Assembly: GCA_902773435.1 (NCBI GenBank)
Contig: CACYEN010000115.1
Coordinates: forward strand, 1 to 32,048
Direction of reading: 5' to 3'
Length of the DNA stretch: 32,048 nt
Source: an uncultured Lachnospiraceae bacterium
GTDB taxonomy: Bacteria; Bacillota; Clostridia; Lachnospirales; Lachnospiraceae
Positions 16,739 through 24,775 of the stretch are shown here, piece after piece (position 1 is the stretch's first letter; every line of letters begins with the position of its first letter). Both the position numbers and the translations under genes were made by a program. Under the pieces are notes generated by a model that saw only the letters and a list, made by a program, of their open reading frames with translations, was not told the origin of the DNA and searched no databases.

Positions 16739-17526
16739 GTGAGATCCACCTCCTTCGCGTCAAATACGGGCCCGTCCGCACAGACGCGGGCGTTTTTCAC
16801 AAGCGAATGCGGGTCCGGCCTCTCCGTCTTTGCGACGCAGCCGAGACAGGCCCCGACTCCGCAGGCCATGCGCTCCTCGAGCGACACGAAGCAGGGGATC
16901 CCCCGCTCCGCGGCGAACGCCTTCACCGCGCGGAGCATCGGTTTCGGGCCGCAGGCAAATATGATGTCTGCCGCGACGCCGTTCTCCCGGACCGCGTCGA
17001 TGACCGTCCCGTGTGTCCCGAGAGACCCGTCGTCCGTGGCCACGATGACCTCCGACACCGCCTCGAGCTCCTCGAGCAGGTAGGTGTCCGACGACCGGTA
17101 TCCGGCCGCGCAGGTGACGGACACCGGTTCGTGAGCGGTATAAGCCAGCGCCTCCGCGCACGAGAGCATCGGGGGAATTCCGATTCCTCCCCCGACGAGC
17201 AGGACCCGCTTCCCCTCCGCAAGTTCGAGCGGGAAGCCGTTTCCGAGCGGGCCCATGACCTCGATGGCGTCCTCCGCCTGCAGGCGGGAGAAATACTCCG
17301 TCCCGAAACCCGCGACGCGGTAAACCAGGCGGATGGACCCCTCGTCCGCGTCCGCCCCGCACACGGAGATCGGCCGCGGCAGCAGGCGGCTCTTGTCGTC
17401 CGTGAAGAGCGAGACGAACTGGCCGGGGCAGACCTGGCCGGCAAACGACACCCGCAGCACCAGGCTGAAGATCCCCTCCGCGCACATGTCCTGCGACAGG
17501 ACGTACGCCCTCTCCTTCACGCTCAT
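16735..17526 (-). CDS. pyrK: Dihydroorotate dehydrogenase B, electron transfer subunit
   Basis: PyrK carries FAD and a [2Fe-2S] cluster and links PyrD to NAD+. In the 263 residues the FAD-binding RPISVCG is at 51-57 and the nucleotide-binding GGGIGIPP at 112-119. The cluster cysteines are Cys222, 227, 230 and 249 in ACGVGACLGC and RVCADG. The gene overlaps pyrF and pyrD by four bases each, so the three are translationally coupled. Confidence 0.97.
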   Translation of the reverse strand: MSVKERAYVLSQDMCAEGIFSLVLRVSFAGQVCPGQFVSLFTDDKSRLLPRPISVCGADADEGSIRLVYRVAGFGTEYFSRLQAEDAIEVMGPLGNGFPLELAEGKRVLLVGGGIGIPPMLSCAEALAYTAHEPVSVTCAAGYRSSDTYLLEELEAVSEVIVATDDGSLGTHGTVIDAVRENGVAADIIFACGPKPMLRAVKAFAAERGIPCFVSLEERMACGVGACLGCVAKTERPDPHSLVKNARVCADGPVFDAKEVDLT

Positions 17527-18449
17527 CCGAACACCGCCCCGCTGATATCTTCCTTCATCTCAAGCACCGCGCGCCTCGCCGCGTACGCGTAGCCCGCCTC
17601 ACCGCAGTCCGCGTACTTCTCATTCTGCCAGGCGGCGATGATTCCGCGCGACGAATTGACGATCGCGCCGAGGCCGTCGCCGTCGAAGAACGGCTTGAGA
17701 TCCTTCCCGGTGCCCCCCTGCGCGCCGTATCCCGGCACGAGGATATAGTTCTTAGGCATGATCGCGCGCAGTGTCCTCCCCATCTCGGGGTAGGTCGCCC
17801 CGACGACCGCGCCGACCTCCGACCATCCGGACTCGTCGCAGGCGTCTTCGCCCCACTCCCTGACCTTCTCCCCGACGAGCTCATAGAGCGGCTTCCCGTC
17901 GATCAGCCGGTCCTGGAACTCCCCGCTCGAGGGATTCGACGTCTTCACGAGGACGAAGATCCCCTTCCCGTGCGACCTGCACACGTCGATGAACGGCTTC
18001 ACCCCGTCCGATCCGAGATAGGGGTTTACCGTGGCGAAATCCTCGCCGAACGGTTCGATCGTCGTATTCCCGACCGTCACGGAGCCGAGGTGGGCGCTCG
18101 CGTAGGAGCCCGACGTCGACCCGATATCCCCTCTCTTGACATCGCCGATCACGATGAGGCCCTTCTCATGGCAGTAATCGACGGTCCGCCTGAACGCCGC
18201 AAGTCCCGGGATTCCGAACTGCTCGTACATCGCGATCTGGGGCTTGACCGCCGGGATGAGGTCGCAGACCTCGTCGACGATCCCCCTGTTGAACTCAAAG
18301 ATCGCCTCGCCGCAGGCCTCCAGCGTCTCCCCGTACTTAGAAAATGCCGGCCCGGTAATCATCCCGGGAATAAACTTCATCTGGGGATCCAGCCCGACGA
18401 CGATCGGCGCCCCCGTCTCCCTGATCTTCTCTATCAGCCTTCCAATCAT
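17523..18449 (-). CDS. pyrF: Orotidine 5'-phosphate decarboxylase (long, type 2 form)
   Basis: PyrF converts OMP to UMP, the final step. The 308-residue length and the order of motifs fit the longer subfamily found in many Clostridia, Actinobacteria and Myxococcus rather than the 230-residue type. The catalytic DVKRGD block is at 103-108. I chose the ATG at 18449 because AAGGAGG lies six bases upstream; an in-frame ATG two codons earlier is too close to that site, and the open frame to 18473 lacks one. It overlaps pyrK by four bases. Confidence 0.95.
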   Translation of the reverse strand: MIGRLIEKIRETGAPIVVGLDPQMKFIPGMITGPAFSKYGETLEACGEAIFEFNRGIVDEVCDLIPAVKPQIAMYEQFGIPGLAAFRRTVDYCHEKGLIVIGDVKRGDIGSTSGSYASAHLGSVTVGNTTIEPFGEDFATVNPYLGSDGVKPFIDVCRSHGKGIFVLVKTSNPSSGEFQDRLIDGKPLYELVGEKVREWGEDACDESGWSEVGAVVGATYPEMGRTLRAIMPKNYILVPGYGAQGGTGKDLKPFFDGDGLGAIVNSSRGIIAAWQNEKYADCGEAGYAYAARRAVLEMKEDISGAVFG

Positions 18450-18508
18450 GTCCATCCTCCTTCCGGAAAACACAGGTTCCTGACTCCGACTCTTGTGCTG
18501 CGCTTTTC

Positions 18509-19795
18509 TCAGGTCTTCTCCCGGAAGACGATCTTTCCCGCCGCGACGGTGAGCCTCGTCCTCCCGTATACCTCTCTTCCCGCGAACGGCGTGTTCCTGC
18601 CCTTCGAGGCGAACTCCGCCGGATCAATCCTGTATGGGTTTGAAAAATCGAAAACGGCGATGTCGGCGGGCGCCCCTGCTCTCAGGCTCCCGCCCGGGAT
18701 TCCGAGGATTTCCGCCGGGTTCCGGCTCATCTTCTCGGCCATCTGCATGAGGGTGAGGATGCCGGGCAGGACGAGCTCCGTGTAGGTCAGCGCGGCCGAG
18801 GTCTCAATCCCGACGATCCCGAACGGGGACCCGCGGAATCCCTTCGCCTTCTCCTCCGCCGAGTGGGGCGCGTGGTCCGTGCTGATCACCTCGAAGGTCC
18901 CGTCCCGGAGCCCCTCCCTCAGCGCCTTCACGTCGGCCGCCGACCGGAGAGGCGGGTTCATCTTGAAGTTCGCGTCGTCACCCGGGATGTCGTCGGACGA
19001 GAGTATGAAATGGTGGGGGCAGACCTCGGCGGTCACCCTGGCCCCGGCGGCTTTGGCCGCCCTCACGATGACCGCGGATCCCGCCGTCGAGCAGTGGCAG
19101 AGGTGGATCCTCGCCCCCGTCTCCGCGGCGAGGATCACGTCCCTCGCGGCGATGGTGTCCTCGACGGAGTTTGTGATCCCGGGGAGCCCGAGCCGCTCCG
19201 CGTTCGCGTCGGCGTTCATGACGCCTCCCTCAACCATCCCGATGTCCTCGCAGTGGTCGCAGATAAGGGCTCCGCGCTCCCGGATCTTCAGCATGGCCCT
19301 CCGCATGAGCACCGGGTTCATGACGGACTTGCCGTCCTCGGAGAACGCGAGCGCGCCGCTGCCGCAGATCCCGTCGATGTCGACGAGCTCCTTTCCCTCC
19401 ATGCCGAGTGTGATCGAGGCCGACTGGTACACGTGCACGCCCGCCTCTCTTACCGCCCTCCGCTCTATGTCAAGGACGCGCTCCGCGGTATCGGCGGGGG
19501 GAGCGGTATTCGGCATTGCAAGAAGCGACGTCACGCCTCCGCGCGCCGCCGCCCTTCCGACGGATGCGAGGTCCTCCTTCCACGTCTGCCCGGGGTCGCG
19601 CATGTGGACGTGCAGGTCGACAAGCCCGGGCAGCACGGTGAGCCCCGAAGCGTCGATCACTTCCGCCGCGCCTGTCCCGGAAAAATCCCCGACGCCGGCG
19701 ATCGCGCCGTCCCTCACGAGGACGTCGGCGACGCCTTCGAACCGGGTATCGGGATCAATGACAAAGCCTCCTCGAATCAGAAGTTCACCGCTCAT
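18509..19795 (-). CDS. pyrC: Dihydroorotase
   Basis: PyrC cyclises carbamoyl aspartate to dihydroorotate. The 428-residue protein belongs to the long class I type. The metal-binding His62 and His64 lie in DLHVHMRDPG, with later ligands His181 (DHCED) and His234 (HLCHCS) and the catalytic Asp307 (STDHAPHS). GAGGTGG precedes the ATG. It is the first gene of the pyr-pur run, preceded by a moderate promoter. pyrB and carAB are not in the window. Confidence 0.96.
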   Translation of the reverse strand: MSGELLIRGGFVIDPDTRFEGVADVLVRDGAIAGVGDFSGTGAAEVIDASGLTVLPGLVDLHVHMRDPGQTWKEDLASVGRAAARGGVTSLLAMPNTAPPADTAERVLDIERRAVREAGVHVYQSASITLGMEGKELVDIDGICGSGALAFSEDGKSVMNPVLMRRAMLKIRERGALICDHCEDIGMVEGGVMNADANAERLGLPGITNSVEDTIAARDVILAAETGARIHLCHCSTAGSAVIVRAAKAAGARVTAEVCPHHFILSSDDIPGDDANFKMNPPLRSAADVKALREGLRDGTFEVISTDHAPHSAEEKAKGFRGSPFGIVGIETSAALTYTELVLPGILTLMQMAEKMSRNPAEILGIPGGSLRAGAPADIAVFDFSNPYRIDPAEFASKGRNTPFAGREVYGRTRLTVAAGKIVFREKT

Positions 19796-19834
19796 CAGGC
19801 CACCTCGCTTCCGTATTATTCATGTCCGTTTACT

Positions 19835-19863
19835 ATCATACACGAAACGGAAAATGGAATAAA
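19835..19863 (-). promoter_or_regulatory. Probable promoter of the pyr-pur gene run
   Basis: The minus strand has TATGAT (19835-19840) with a weak TTTATT -35 (19858-19863) and a 17-base spacer. It would start transcription about 35 bases before pyrC, which leaves no room for a PyrR-type attenuator. Confidence 0.45.
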
Positions 19864-19940
19864 GCACTATTTTCTTGTGAAAATTGCTTTCTCTCCCTCT
19901 TTTTTTGCCGTTTTTTGGGGAAAAATAACCAAGATACTCC

Positions 19941-19969
19941 TTGACTTAACTCACGTTTGAGTCTATAAT
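19941..19969 (+). promoter_or_regulatory. Strong promoter of the cold-shock gene with a palindrome in the spacer
   Basis: TTGACT (19941-19946), a 17-base spacer and a perfect TATAAT (19964-19969) precede the cold-shock gene. The spacer contains the inverted repeat ACTCA-4-TGAGT (19949-19962), which a dimeric regulator could occupy to block RNA polymerase. The surrounding DNA is notably AT-rich compared with the rest of the window. Confidence 0.85.
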
Positions 19970-19975
19970 CAGGTT

Positions 19976-20115
19976 GTTGGTTAAGGGAAACACGTGAATT
20001 CACTGATTATTAGAGATTATATGCGTGCCATGCCTGTAATCTTTGATAACCGGTGGATTTTTCATTTTCCGGTGTTAACATCATTTTATATCAACTTTCT
20101 TATGGAGGTAACACA
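19976..20115 (+). promoter_or_regulatory. Long 5' leader of the cold-shock mRNA
   Basis: About 140 bases separate the predicted transcription start from the cold-shock ATG. Long structured leaders are typical of csp mRNAs, where they stabilise and favour translation at low temperature. No open frame with a start site is evident. The 320-base gap between pyrC and this gene (19796-20115) holds the two promoters and this leader, and nothing else I can identify. Confidence 0.5.
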
Positions 20116-20316
20116 ATGAACAAGGGTACAGTCAAGTGGTTCAATCCTGAAAAAGGCTTCGGCTTTATCACCGGCGAGGACGGAAAGGATGTGTTCGTAC
20201 ACTTCTCGGCTATTCAGTGCGAAGGCTTCAAGTCTCTTGACGAAGGCCAGTCCGTCACTTTCGACGTTGCTCAGGGACCCCGTGGACCGCAGGCGGCCAA
20301 TGTTGTAAAGATGTAA
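20116..20316 (+). CDS. Cold-shock protein (CspA/CspD family)
   Basis: This 66-residue OB-fold protein binds single-stranded nucleic acids and acts as an RNA chaperone. The RNP1 motif [11 protein letters not shown] and RNP2 motif DVFVHFSAI are intact. The start is ATG at 20116 after TATGGAGGT; an upstream extension of the frame to 20053 is unused leader. The gene is transcribed alone from a strong promoter and ends at a good terminator. The sequence does not tell whether it is cold-induced or constitutive. Confidence 0.97.
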   Translation: MNKGTVKWFNPEKGFGFITGEDGKDVFVHFSAIQCEGFKSLDEGQSVTFDVAQGPRGPQAANVVKM

Positions 20317-20337
20317 TTTTCGAGCCAGGACTTATCG

Positions 20338-20372
20338 AGCCGGCGCGGCATAACTGCTGCGCCGGCTTTTTT
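20338..20372 (+). terminator. Rho-independent terminator of the cold-shock gene
   Basis: A 9-bp GC-rich stem (20338-20346 with 20359-20367) is followed directly by a run of six T. Confidence 0.9.
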
Positions 20373-20411
20373 ATGGCAGGGCACCGCGGAAGCCCCGGGG
20401 CCTTATCAAAA

Positions 20412-20436
20412 GAAAAAGCGCGGCCCGCGCCGCGCT
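20412..20436 (-). terminator. Rho-independent terminator of the small membrane protein gene
   Basis: An 8-bp stem (20417-20424 with 20429-20436) is followed on the minus strand by tttttctttt, eleven bases past the stop codon. Confidence 0.85.
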
Positions 20437-20447
20437 CCCCAAATTTC

Positions 20448-20711
20448 TTATTCGGTGAATGTACTCTGGAGTCCTCCGAGATAATCGGTGTAGCCATCCG
20501 CATTGAGCTCCGTGATGGGCTCCGCCTGTGCCGTCTCATCCCCCGACCTGGTCACCGTGTTGTACGCCGACCATGCGAACCAGCACACAAACAGCGCGAT
20601 CACCACCGCGGCGACAGCGATTTCAATCCTGCGCATCAGTTTCTCGCGCTTCAGGATCTTATCCTTGTTCCTCTTGTACTCTTTATAGCGGTCAACTTTC
20701 TCCTGACTCAT
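20448..20711 (-). CDS. Small single-span membrane protein, function unknown
   Basis: The 87 residues comprise a highly basic N-terminus rich in Lys and Arg (about 3-30), one hydrophobic span (about 31-52) and an acidic extracellular-looking tail. The ATG at 20711 follows AAGGAG at a workable distance; a TTG six codons upstream is part of that region and is not needed. It has its own consensus promoter, which begins inside the end of degV, and its own terminator, so it is an independent gene. I do not recognise a family. Confidence 0.75.
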   Translation of the reverse strand: MSQEKVDRYKEYKRNKDKILKREKLMRRIEIAVAAVVIALFVCWFAWSAYNTVTRSGDETAQAEPITELNADGYTDYLGGLQSTFTE

Positions 20712-20778
20712 TTCCACTCGCTCCTTCAATCACACATACTTCATCCGGGGCTCTTCTAAGAGATGCCCACAGAAGCGT

Positions 20779-20807
20779 ATTATACAACACTTCCGGTCAG
20801 ATAGCAA
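20779..20807 (-). promoter_or_regulatory. Consensus promoter of the small membrane protein gene
   Basis: TTGCTA (20802-20807), a 17-base spacer and a perfect TATAAT (20779-20784) lie on the minus strand. The -35 overlaps the last codons of degV. Confidence 0.75.
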
Positions 20808-21636
20808 CAATGATGCCGCCGTCATTCGCGTAAATCGAGGACAGCCCGCCCGTCGGCGTGAGGAACACGTCCCTGACCTTCATGCGCTTCATGATCTCCT
20901 CGCGCACGATCTCCGCCCTGTCCGGACAGTTGCAGTGGCTGATTCCGAGGATCCTGTTCTCGGAGTCGGGGGTTCTCTCCACGATATAGCCGACCATCCT
21001 GACGATCGCCTTGTTGATGCCCCTCGCCTGGTCGAGCTGGCCGATTGCGCCCTCCTCAGTGCCGTAGCAGATCGGCTTGATCTTGAGGACGCTCGCCGCG
21101 AGGGCCTTCATCCTGCTGAGGCGCCCGTTCTTCCTCAGCGTCTCCAGGTTGTCCAGGACGAAAAATGTCTGCTTCCGGCGGCGGAACTCCTCCGTCTTCT
21201 CGACGATCTCCTCGAACGGAAGCCCCGCTTCCTCATACTCCTTGATCTTGAGAAGGACCAGCGTCTCGCCCACCGAGGCAGAGGTGGAGTTGAAGACGTG
21301 GATCTTCGCGTCCGGATGCTCCTCGAGGTACATGTTCCGGGCGACCATGGCGCTCTGGTAAGAGCCCGAGAGCTCCGCCGAGAGCGTGATGGCGTAGATG
21401 TGTTCGGCGCCGCAGTCAAACGCCTCGTAGAACAGCTGCGGAGACGGACATGCCGTCTTCGGGACGTCCGGATCCTCGGCGATCCTGCGGACGAGCTCCT
21501 TCTGGCTCATGTGGCCGTCATCGATTATTGTCACTCCGTTCACTATGAGCGTCAGCGGCACGGAGACATATTCTTCCCTTCCCTTCAATTCTTCCGGCAG
21601 TTCCCCGCCGCTGTCGAGAGCGATTCTGAATTTCAT
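20797..21636 (-). CDS. DegV family fatty-acid-binding protein
   Basis: DegV (FakB-like) proteins bind a fatty acid so that a FakA kinase can phosphorylate it for phospholipid synthesis. The 279 residues follow the fold: an N-terminal DSGGELPEEL strand-turn, the VPLTLIVNG segment, TACPSPQLFYEAF and SAELSGSYQSA. The NSTSASVGETLV loop and the late NGRLSRMKALAASVLKIKPI block also match the family. No FakA (DAK2-like) gene is in the window. Which fatty acid it binds cannot be read from sequence. It is transcribed alone from a promoter at 21695-21723. Confidence 0.93.
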   Translation of the reverse strand: MKFRIALDSGGELPEELKGREEYVSVPLTLIVNGVTIIDDGHMSQKELVRRIAEDPDVPKTACPSPQLFYEAFDCGAEHIYAITLSAELSGSYQSAMVARNMYLEEHPDAKIHVFNSTSASVGETLVLLKIKEYEEAGLPFEEIVEKTEEFRRRKQTFFVLDNLETLRKNGRLSRMKALAASVLKIKPICYGTEEGAIGQLDQARGINKAIVRMVGYIVERTPDSENRILGISHCNCPDRAEIVREEIMKRMKVRDVFLTPTGGLSSIYANDGGIIVAI

Positions 21637-21694
21637 ATGCTTACTCTTTCAATTACCGCCTAATGTGGTTTTAAAAACTACCTTCATCTTATAT

Positions 21695-21723
21695 GTTATA
21701 CCACATGAACCCCTCCCTCACAA
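21695..21723 (-). promoter_or_regulatory. Promoter of degV
   Basis: TTGTGA (21718-21723), a 17-base spacer and TATAAC (21695-21700) lie on the minus strand, with an extended -10 TG one base upstream. It lies about 60 bases before the degV start. Confidence 0.6.
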
Positions 21724-21772
21724 GGCGAAATTCGGAGGAGCTCTCATTTACTGCCGTTTTTCCGGAATCAGC

Positions 21773-21799
21773 TTGCGGGGAACGGCGCGATGCTATAGA
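21773..21799 (+). promoter_or_regulatory. Weak promoter candidate for the DUF5721-like gene
   Basis: TATAGA (21794-21799) has a TTGCGG (21773-21778) only 15 bases upstream, shorter than usual. It is the best candidate in the 40 bases before the gene. Confidence 0.3.
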
Positions 21800-21838
21800 C
21801 TGAAGCGGAACGCAGGGACCACACCGTCTGGAGAAACT

Positions 21839-22333
21839 ATGATCGCACTTCGAATTCTGGATATCAAAAAACTGATAGCGGAAATCCTTGTCAAAGACAC
21901 CTTTGACAGCTACTCGCTGACCGAAGCCCAGGTCACGACATTCTGTACCTTCCAGATCGACGGCCGCCTCGAGCGGGAATTCTTCGGCGAGGGCGAGGGT
22001 CCGGACGCCTCCGACACCTATGTCAGGTGGAAACTTGTGAGGGAGCGCGTCTTTGACGTTATCCGGGGCAGAAAGACGCCCCTCGCGTTTAAATTCGTGC
22101 TCTTCTACCCGCCCGAGCTTCTCGGTGATTTCCTCCGCGAGAGCGGCTCGACCGTGAGGGAGGATATCGTGGCCGGCCTCTGCATCAACCTGCGCTTCGA
22201 CGGCACCAACCTGCTGCTGACGACCGGGACCTCCATGAAGACATTTACCGCTGACAGGTCCTGCGAGAGGGCCTGGGACGACGCGGTTGCCCGCATGCTC
22301 GCTTCCCACGGGATCCTCGCCGAAAAGCTCTGA
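21839..22333 (+). CDS. DUF5721-like protein of unknown function
   Basis: The 164-residue soluble protein opens MIALRILDIKKLIAEILVKD and carries FDSYSLTEAQVTTFCTFQIDG, RGRKTPLAFKFVLF and a C-terminal LRFDGTNLLLTTGTSMKTF block. I recognise this pattern from the DUF5721 proteins widespread in Lachnospiraceae; no function is known to me. I chose the ATG at 21839 because GGAG precedes it; the frame is open upstream to 21509 across degV, which is a shadow. It stands alone, divergent from degV, and ends at a shared terminator with htpG. Confidence 0.82.
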   Translation: MIALRILDIKKLIAEILVKDTFDSYSLTEAQVTTFCTFQIDGRLEREFFGEGEGPDASDTYVRWKLVRERVFDVIRGRKTPLAFKFVLFYPPELLGDFLRESGSTVREDIVAGLCINLRFDGTNLLLTTGTSMKTFTADRSCERAWDDAVARMLASHGILAEKL

Positions 22334-22419
22334 GCCCGGCGCTAAGGGAAAATGCCGCGGACGCGCGCGCAGGGGCGCCGGCCCGCGGAGGAAGATTTCA
22401 GAAATAAGGCCTGACACAT

Positions 22420-22462
22420 AAGAAGAGACCTCCCGTATCCGGGAAGTCTCTTCTTATTATCT
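22420..22462. terminator. Terminator hairpin between the DUF5721-like gene and htpG
   Basis: A long stem pairs 22420-22429 with 22446-22455, continued by an inner CCCG/CGGG pairing around a four-base loop. The plus-strand side is followed by attatct. It can also serve htpG on the other strand, though the T-richness there is poorer. Confidence 0.75.
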
Positions 22463-22522
22463 CGCCTCCGGCTCCGCCGCAGCCTCTTCACGGTCGGCTT
22501 CTCTGCTCCGTGAGGCGCTTCT

Positions 22523-24592
22523 TCACTTCGTGAGCAGCATCATGATGTCGTTTGACCTCTTCATGAACTTCATCATCTCGTCCTGGTTCAGCGGGTGCTG
22601 GGAGATCCTCGCGAGGTCGTAGAGCTGTTCGCAGATGACCTTCACGGAGCGGGCCTTCCTGTGTTTCAGCACGAACTGCACGAGCGGGTGGTTCGTGTTC
22701 AGCACCAGGGTCTCCCTGCCGCCCATGTCGCCCATGTCCGACATGCCGTACATCTTCATCATGTCCTGCATGCGGCGCTCCTCCTCGGCGAGCGTGACGA
22801 TGGCCGCGACGTCCTCGTCCTTCATCATCTCGGCCTTCACCTCGAGCTTATCGTTGCCGAGCTGCTCCCTGAAAATGGCCGTAAGCGACTTCACGTCATC
22901 CTCGGCGACCTCGCCGCCCTTGAACTCATCGGCGAGCTCGGAGTCGATCCTCGCGAACTTGAGGTGCTCATTTCTCTGCTCGAGCTGGGTGATATACGGC
23001 TGGTCGATATTCTCCTTCAGGATCACGGCGTCCTTGCCGCTCTTCCTGAACATCGCGATGTACTGGGCCTGCTGGACCTCGTCGGTCACGTAGAAGACCG
23101 TCGCCTTCCCGGGCTCCTTCGGCTCCCCGGAATCATCGGTGGTGTCTTCCTTCGAATCCGCGCCGTCCGTCTCCTCCACGACGTCGACCTTCACCTCTTC
23201 GCCGTTCTCGTCCACGGCCTTCTCTTCGCCGTCCGCCTTCTTCTCCCCGGGCTTCCTGATCTGGTTCTTCTCCTCGTACTCGCTGAGGGTCAGGTACTTT
23301 CCGTCGAGATCGCGGAACAGCATGAAGTCCATCATCCTGTCGGCGAACTTCGTGTCCCGGATGCAGCCGTACTTGATGAACGGGCTGATGTCGTCCCAGT
23401 TCTTCTCATAGTTCTCGCGGTCCGTCTTGCACATGCCGGAGAGCTTCTCCGCGACCTTCCTGGAGATGTAGTCGGCGATCTTCTTCACCGTCCCGTCGTT
23501 CTGGAGCGCGGATCTCGACACGTTGAGCGGCAGGTCCGGACAGTCGATGACGCCCTTCAGCGTCATGAGGAACTCGGGGATCACCTCCTTGATGCTGTCG
23601 GCGATGAACACCTGGTTGTTGTAGAGCTTGATCTGAGACTCGAGCGCGTCGTACTGCGTGTTGATCTTCGGGAAGTACAGGATCCCGTTCAGGTTGAACG
23701 GATAGTCCGTCTTCAGGTGGATCCAGAAAAGCGGCTCCTTGTAGTCCCTGAATACTTTCCTGTAAAATGCCTTGTAGTCCTCATCCGTGCAGTCCCCCGG
23801 AATCTTCGTCCAGAGCGGATTCGTGTCATTGATCGGCGCCGGTGCCGGCTTTTCGGGCAGTTCGGGCGGCTCCTCCCCCTTCTCGGCGGCTTCCTTCACG
23901 GCCTTCTCGTGGTTCTCAAGCCGTCTTCTGTCGTCCTCTTCCTCCCTCTTCCGCGCGGCTTCCCCGTCATCCTCGAGGTAGATCGGGGTCGGCATGAAGG
24001 AGCAGTATTTCTCGAGTATCTCGCGGATGCGGTACTCGTTGCAGAACTCGAGGCTGCTGTCGTTGAGGAACAGCGTGATCTCCGTGCCTACCTCGCTGCG
24101 CGTCCCCTCGCTGATCGTGTACTCGGACTGGCCGTCGCTCTCCCAGTGGACCGGCTTCGCGCCGGGCAGGTAGCTCAGGGTGTCGATGTGGACCTCGTCG
24201 GAGACCATGAACGCGGAATAGAAACCGAGCCCGAAGTGGCCGATGATGTCCTTCGCGCCGTTCTCGTCCCTGTACTTCTCCAGGAACTTCTGGGCCCCGG
24301 AGAAAGCGATCTGTGTGATGTACTCGACGACCTCATCCTCGGTCATGCCTATTCCGTTGTCGATGAATTTCAGCGTCTTCTCGTCCGGGTTGACGACGAC
24401 GTGGACCTCGTAGGTGTGCCCCTCCTCCGGCCTGTACTCGCCTATTCCCTCGAGTTTCTTCAGCTTTGTGACCGCGTCGCAGGCGTTGCTGATCTGCTCG
24501 CGGACGAAGATGTCGTGGTCGGAATAAAGCCATTTTTTGATGATCGGCAGCATGTTCTCGCTGTTGATCGAAAGATTGCCTGTCTTTGCCAT
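22523..24592 (-). CDS. htpG: Molecular chaperone HtpG (bacterial Hsp90)
   Basis: HtpG is an ATP-dependent dimeric chaperone. The 689 residues show the GHKL ATPase domain with LYSDHDIFVREQISNACDA, DNGIGMT and GHFGLGFYSAFMV, then the middle domain with NVSRSALQ and the C-terminal dimerisation domain. It is about 60 residues longer than E. coli HtpG because of two charged low-complexity inserts. One, of Glu/Lys/Pro type, lies at about 208-250; the other, very acidic, at about 447-497. AAGGAG precedes the ATG. It has a leader of about 140 bases and a promoter with a CIRCE element beside it, so HrcA heat-shock control is likely. Confidence 0.97.
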   Translation of the reverse strand: MAKTGNLSINSENMLPIIKKWLYSDHDIFVREQISNACDAVTKLKKLEGIGEYRPEEGHTYEVHVVVNPDEKTLKFIDNGIGMTEDEVVEYITQIAFSGAQKFLEKYRDENGAKDIIGHFGLGFYSAFMVSDEVHIDTLSYLPGAKPVHWESDGQSEYTISEGTRSEVGTEITLFLNDSSLEFCNEYRIREILEKYCSFMPTPIYLEDDGEAARKREEEDDRRRLENHEKAVKEAAEKGEEPPELPEKPAPAPINDTNPLWTKIPGDCTDEDYKAFYRKVFRDYKEPLFWIHLKTDYPFNLNGILYFPKINTQYDALESQIKLYNNQVFIADSIKEVIPEFLMTLKGVIDCPDLPLNVSRSALQNDGTVKKIADYISRKVAEKLSGMCKTDRENYEKNWDDISPFIKYGCIRDTKFADRMMDFMLFRDLDGKYLTLSEYEEKNQIRKPGEKKADGEEKAVDENGEEVKVDVVEETDGADSKEDTTDDSGEPKEPGKATVFYVTDEVQQAQYIAMFRKSGKDAVILKENIDQPYITQLEQRNEHLKFARIDSELADEFKGGEVAEDDVKSLTAIFREQLGNDKLEVKAEMMKDEDVAAIVTLAEEERRMQDMMKMYGMSDMGDMGGRETLVLNTNHPLVQFVLKHRKARSVKVICEQLYDLARISQHPLNQDEMMKFMKRSNDIMMLLTK

Positions 24593-24738
24593 AGATGTTC
24601 TCCTTCAGAAACCTCAAGTTTCTCTTTATTATGATAAGGCCCGGTCCCGGCGGGCGGCGGAGGCATGCCTTCGCAAAACCTCGTCCGGACATCGGAGACA
24701 CGGGCAGAAAGCGCTGCGCCATTTCCGCGCATAACAGA

Positions 24739-24767
24739 ACTATAGTGCCGGAGAAGAGAAAAGTCAA
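24739..24767 (-). promoter_or_regulatory. Promoter of htpG
   Basis: TTGACT (24762-24767), a 17-base spacer and TATAGT (24739-24744) lie on the minus strand. Transcription should start near 24732, which leaves about 140 bases of leader before the ATG. Confidence 0.8.
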
Positions 24768-24775
24768 GATAAAAA

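Noticed and set aside
19796..19834. PyrR attenuator before pyrC
   Set aside because: The leader is too short and has no terminator-like stem.
20053..20115. Upstream extension of the cold-shock gene
   Set aside because: The family starts at [10 protein letters not shown], and TATGGAGGT precedes ATG 20116; the extension is leader.
22595..24634. 679-codon open frame on the plus strand
   Set aside because: It is antisense to htpG, with low-complexity Leu/Val/Arg/Asp runs.
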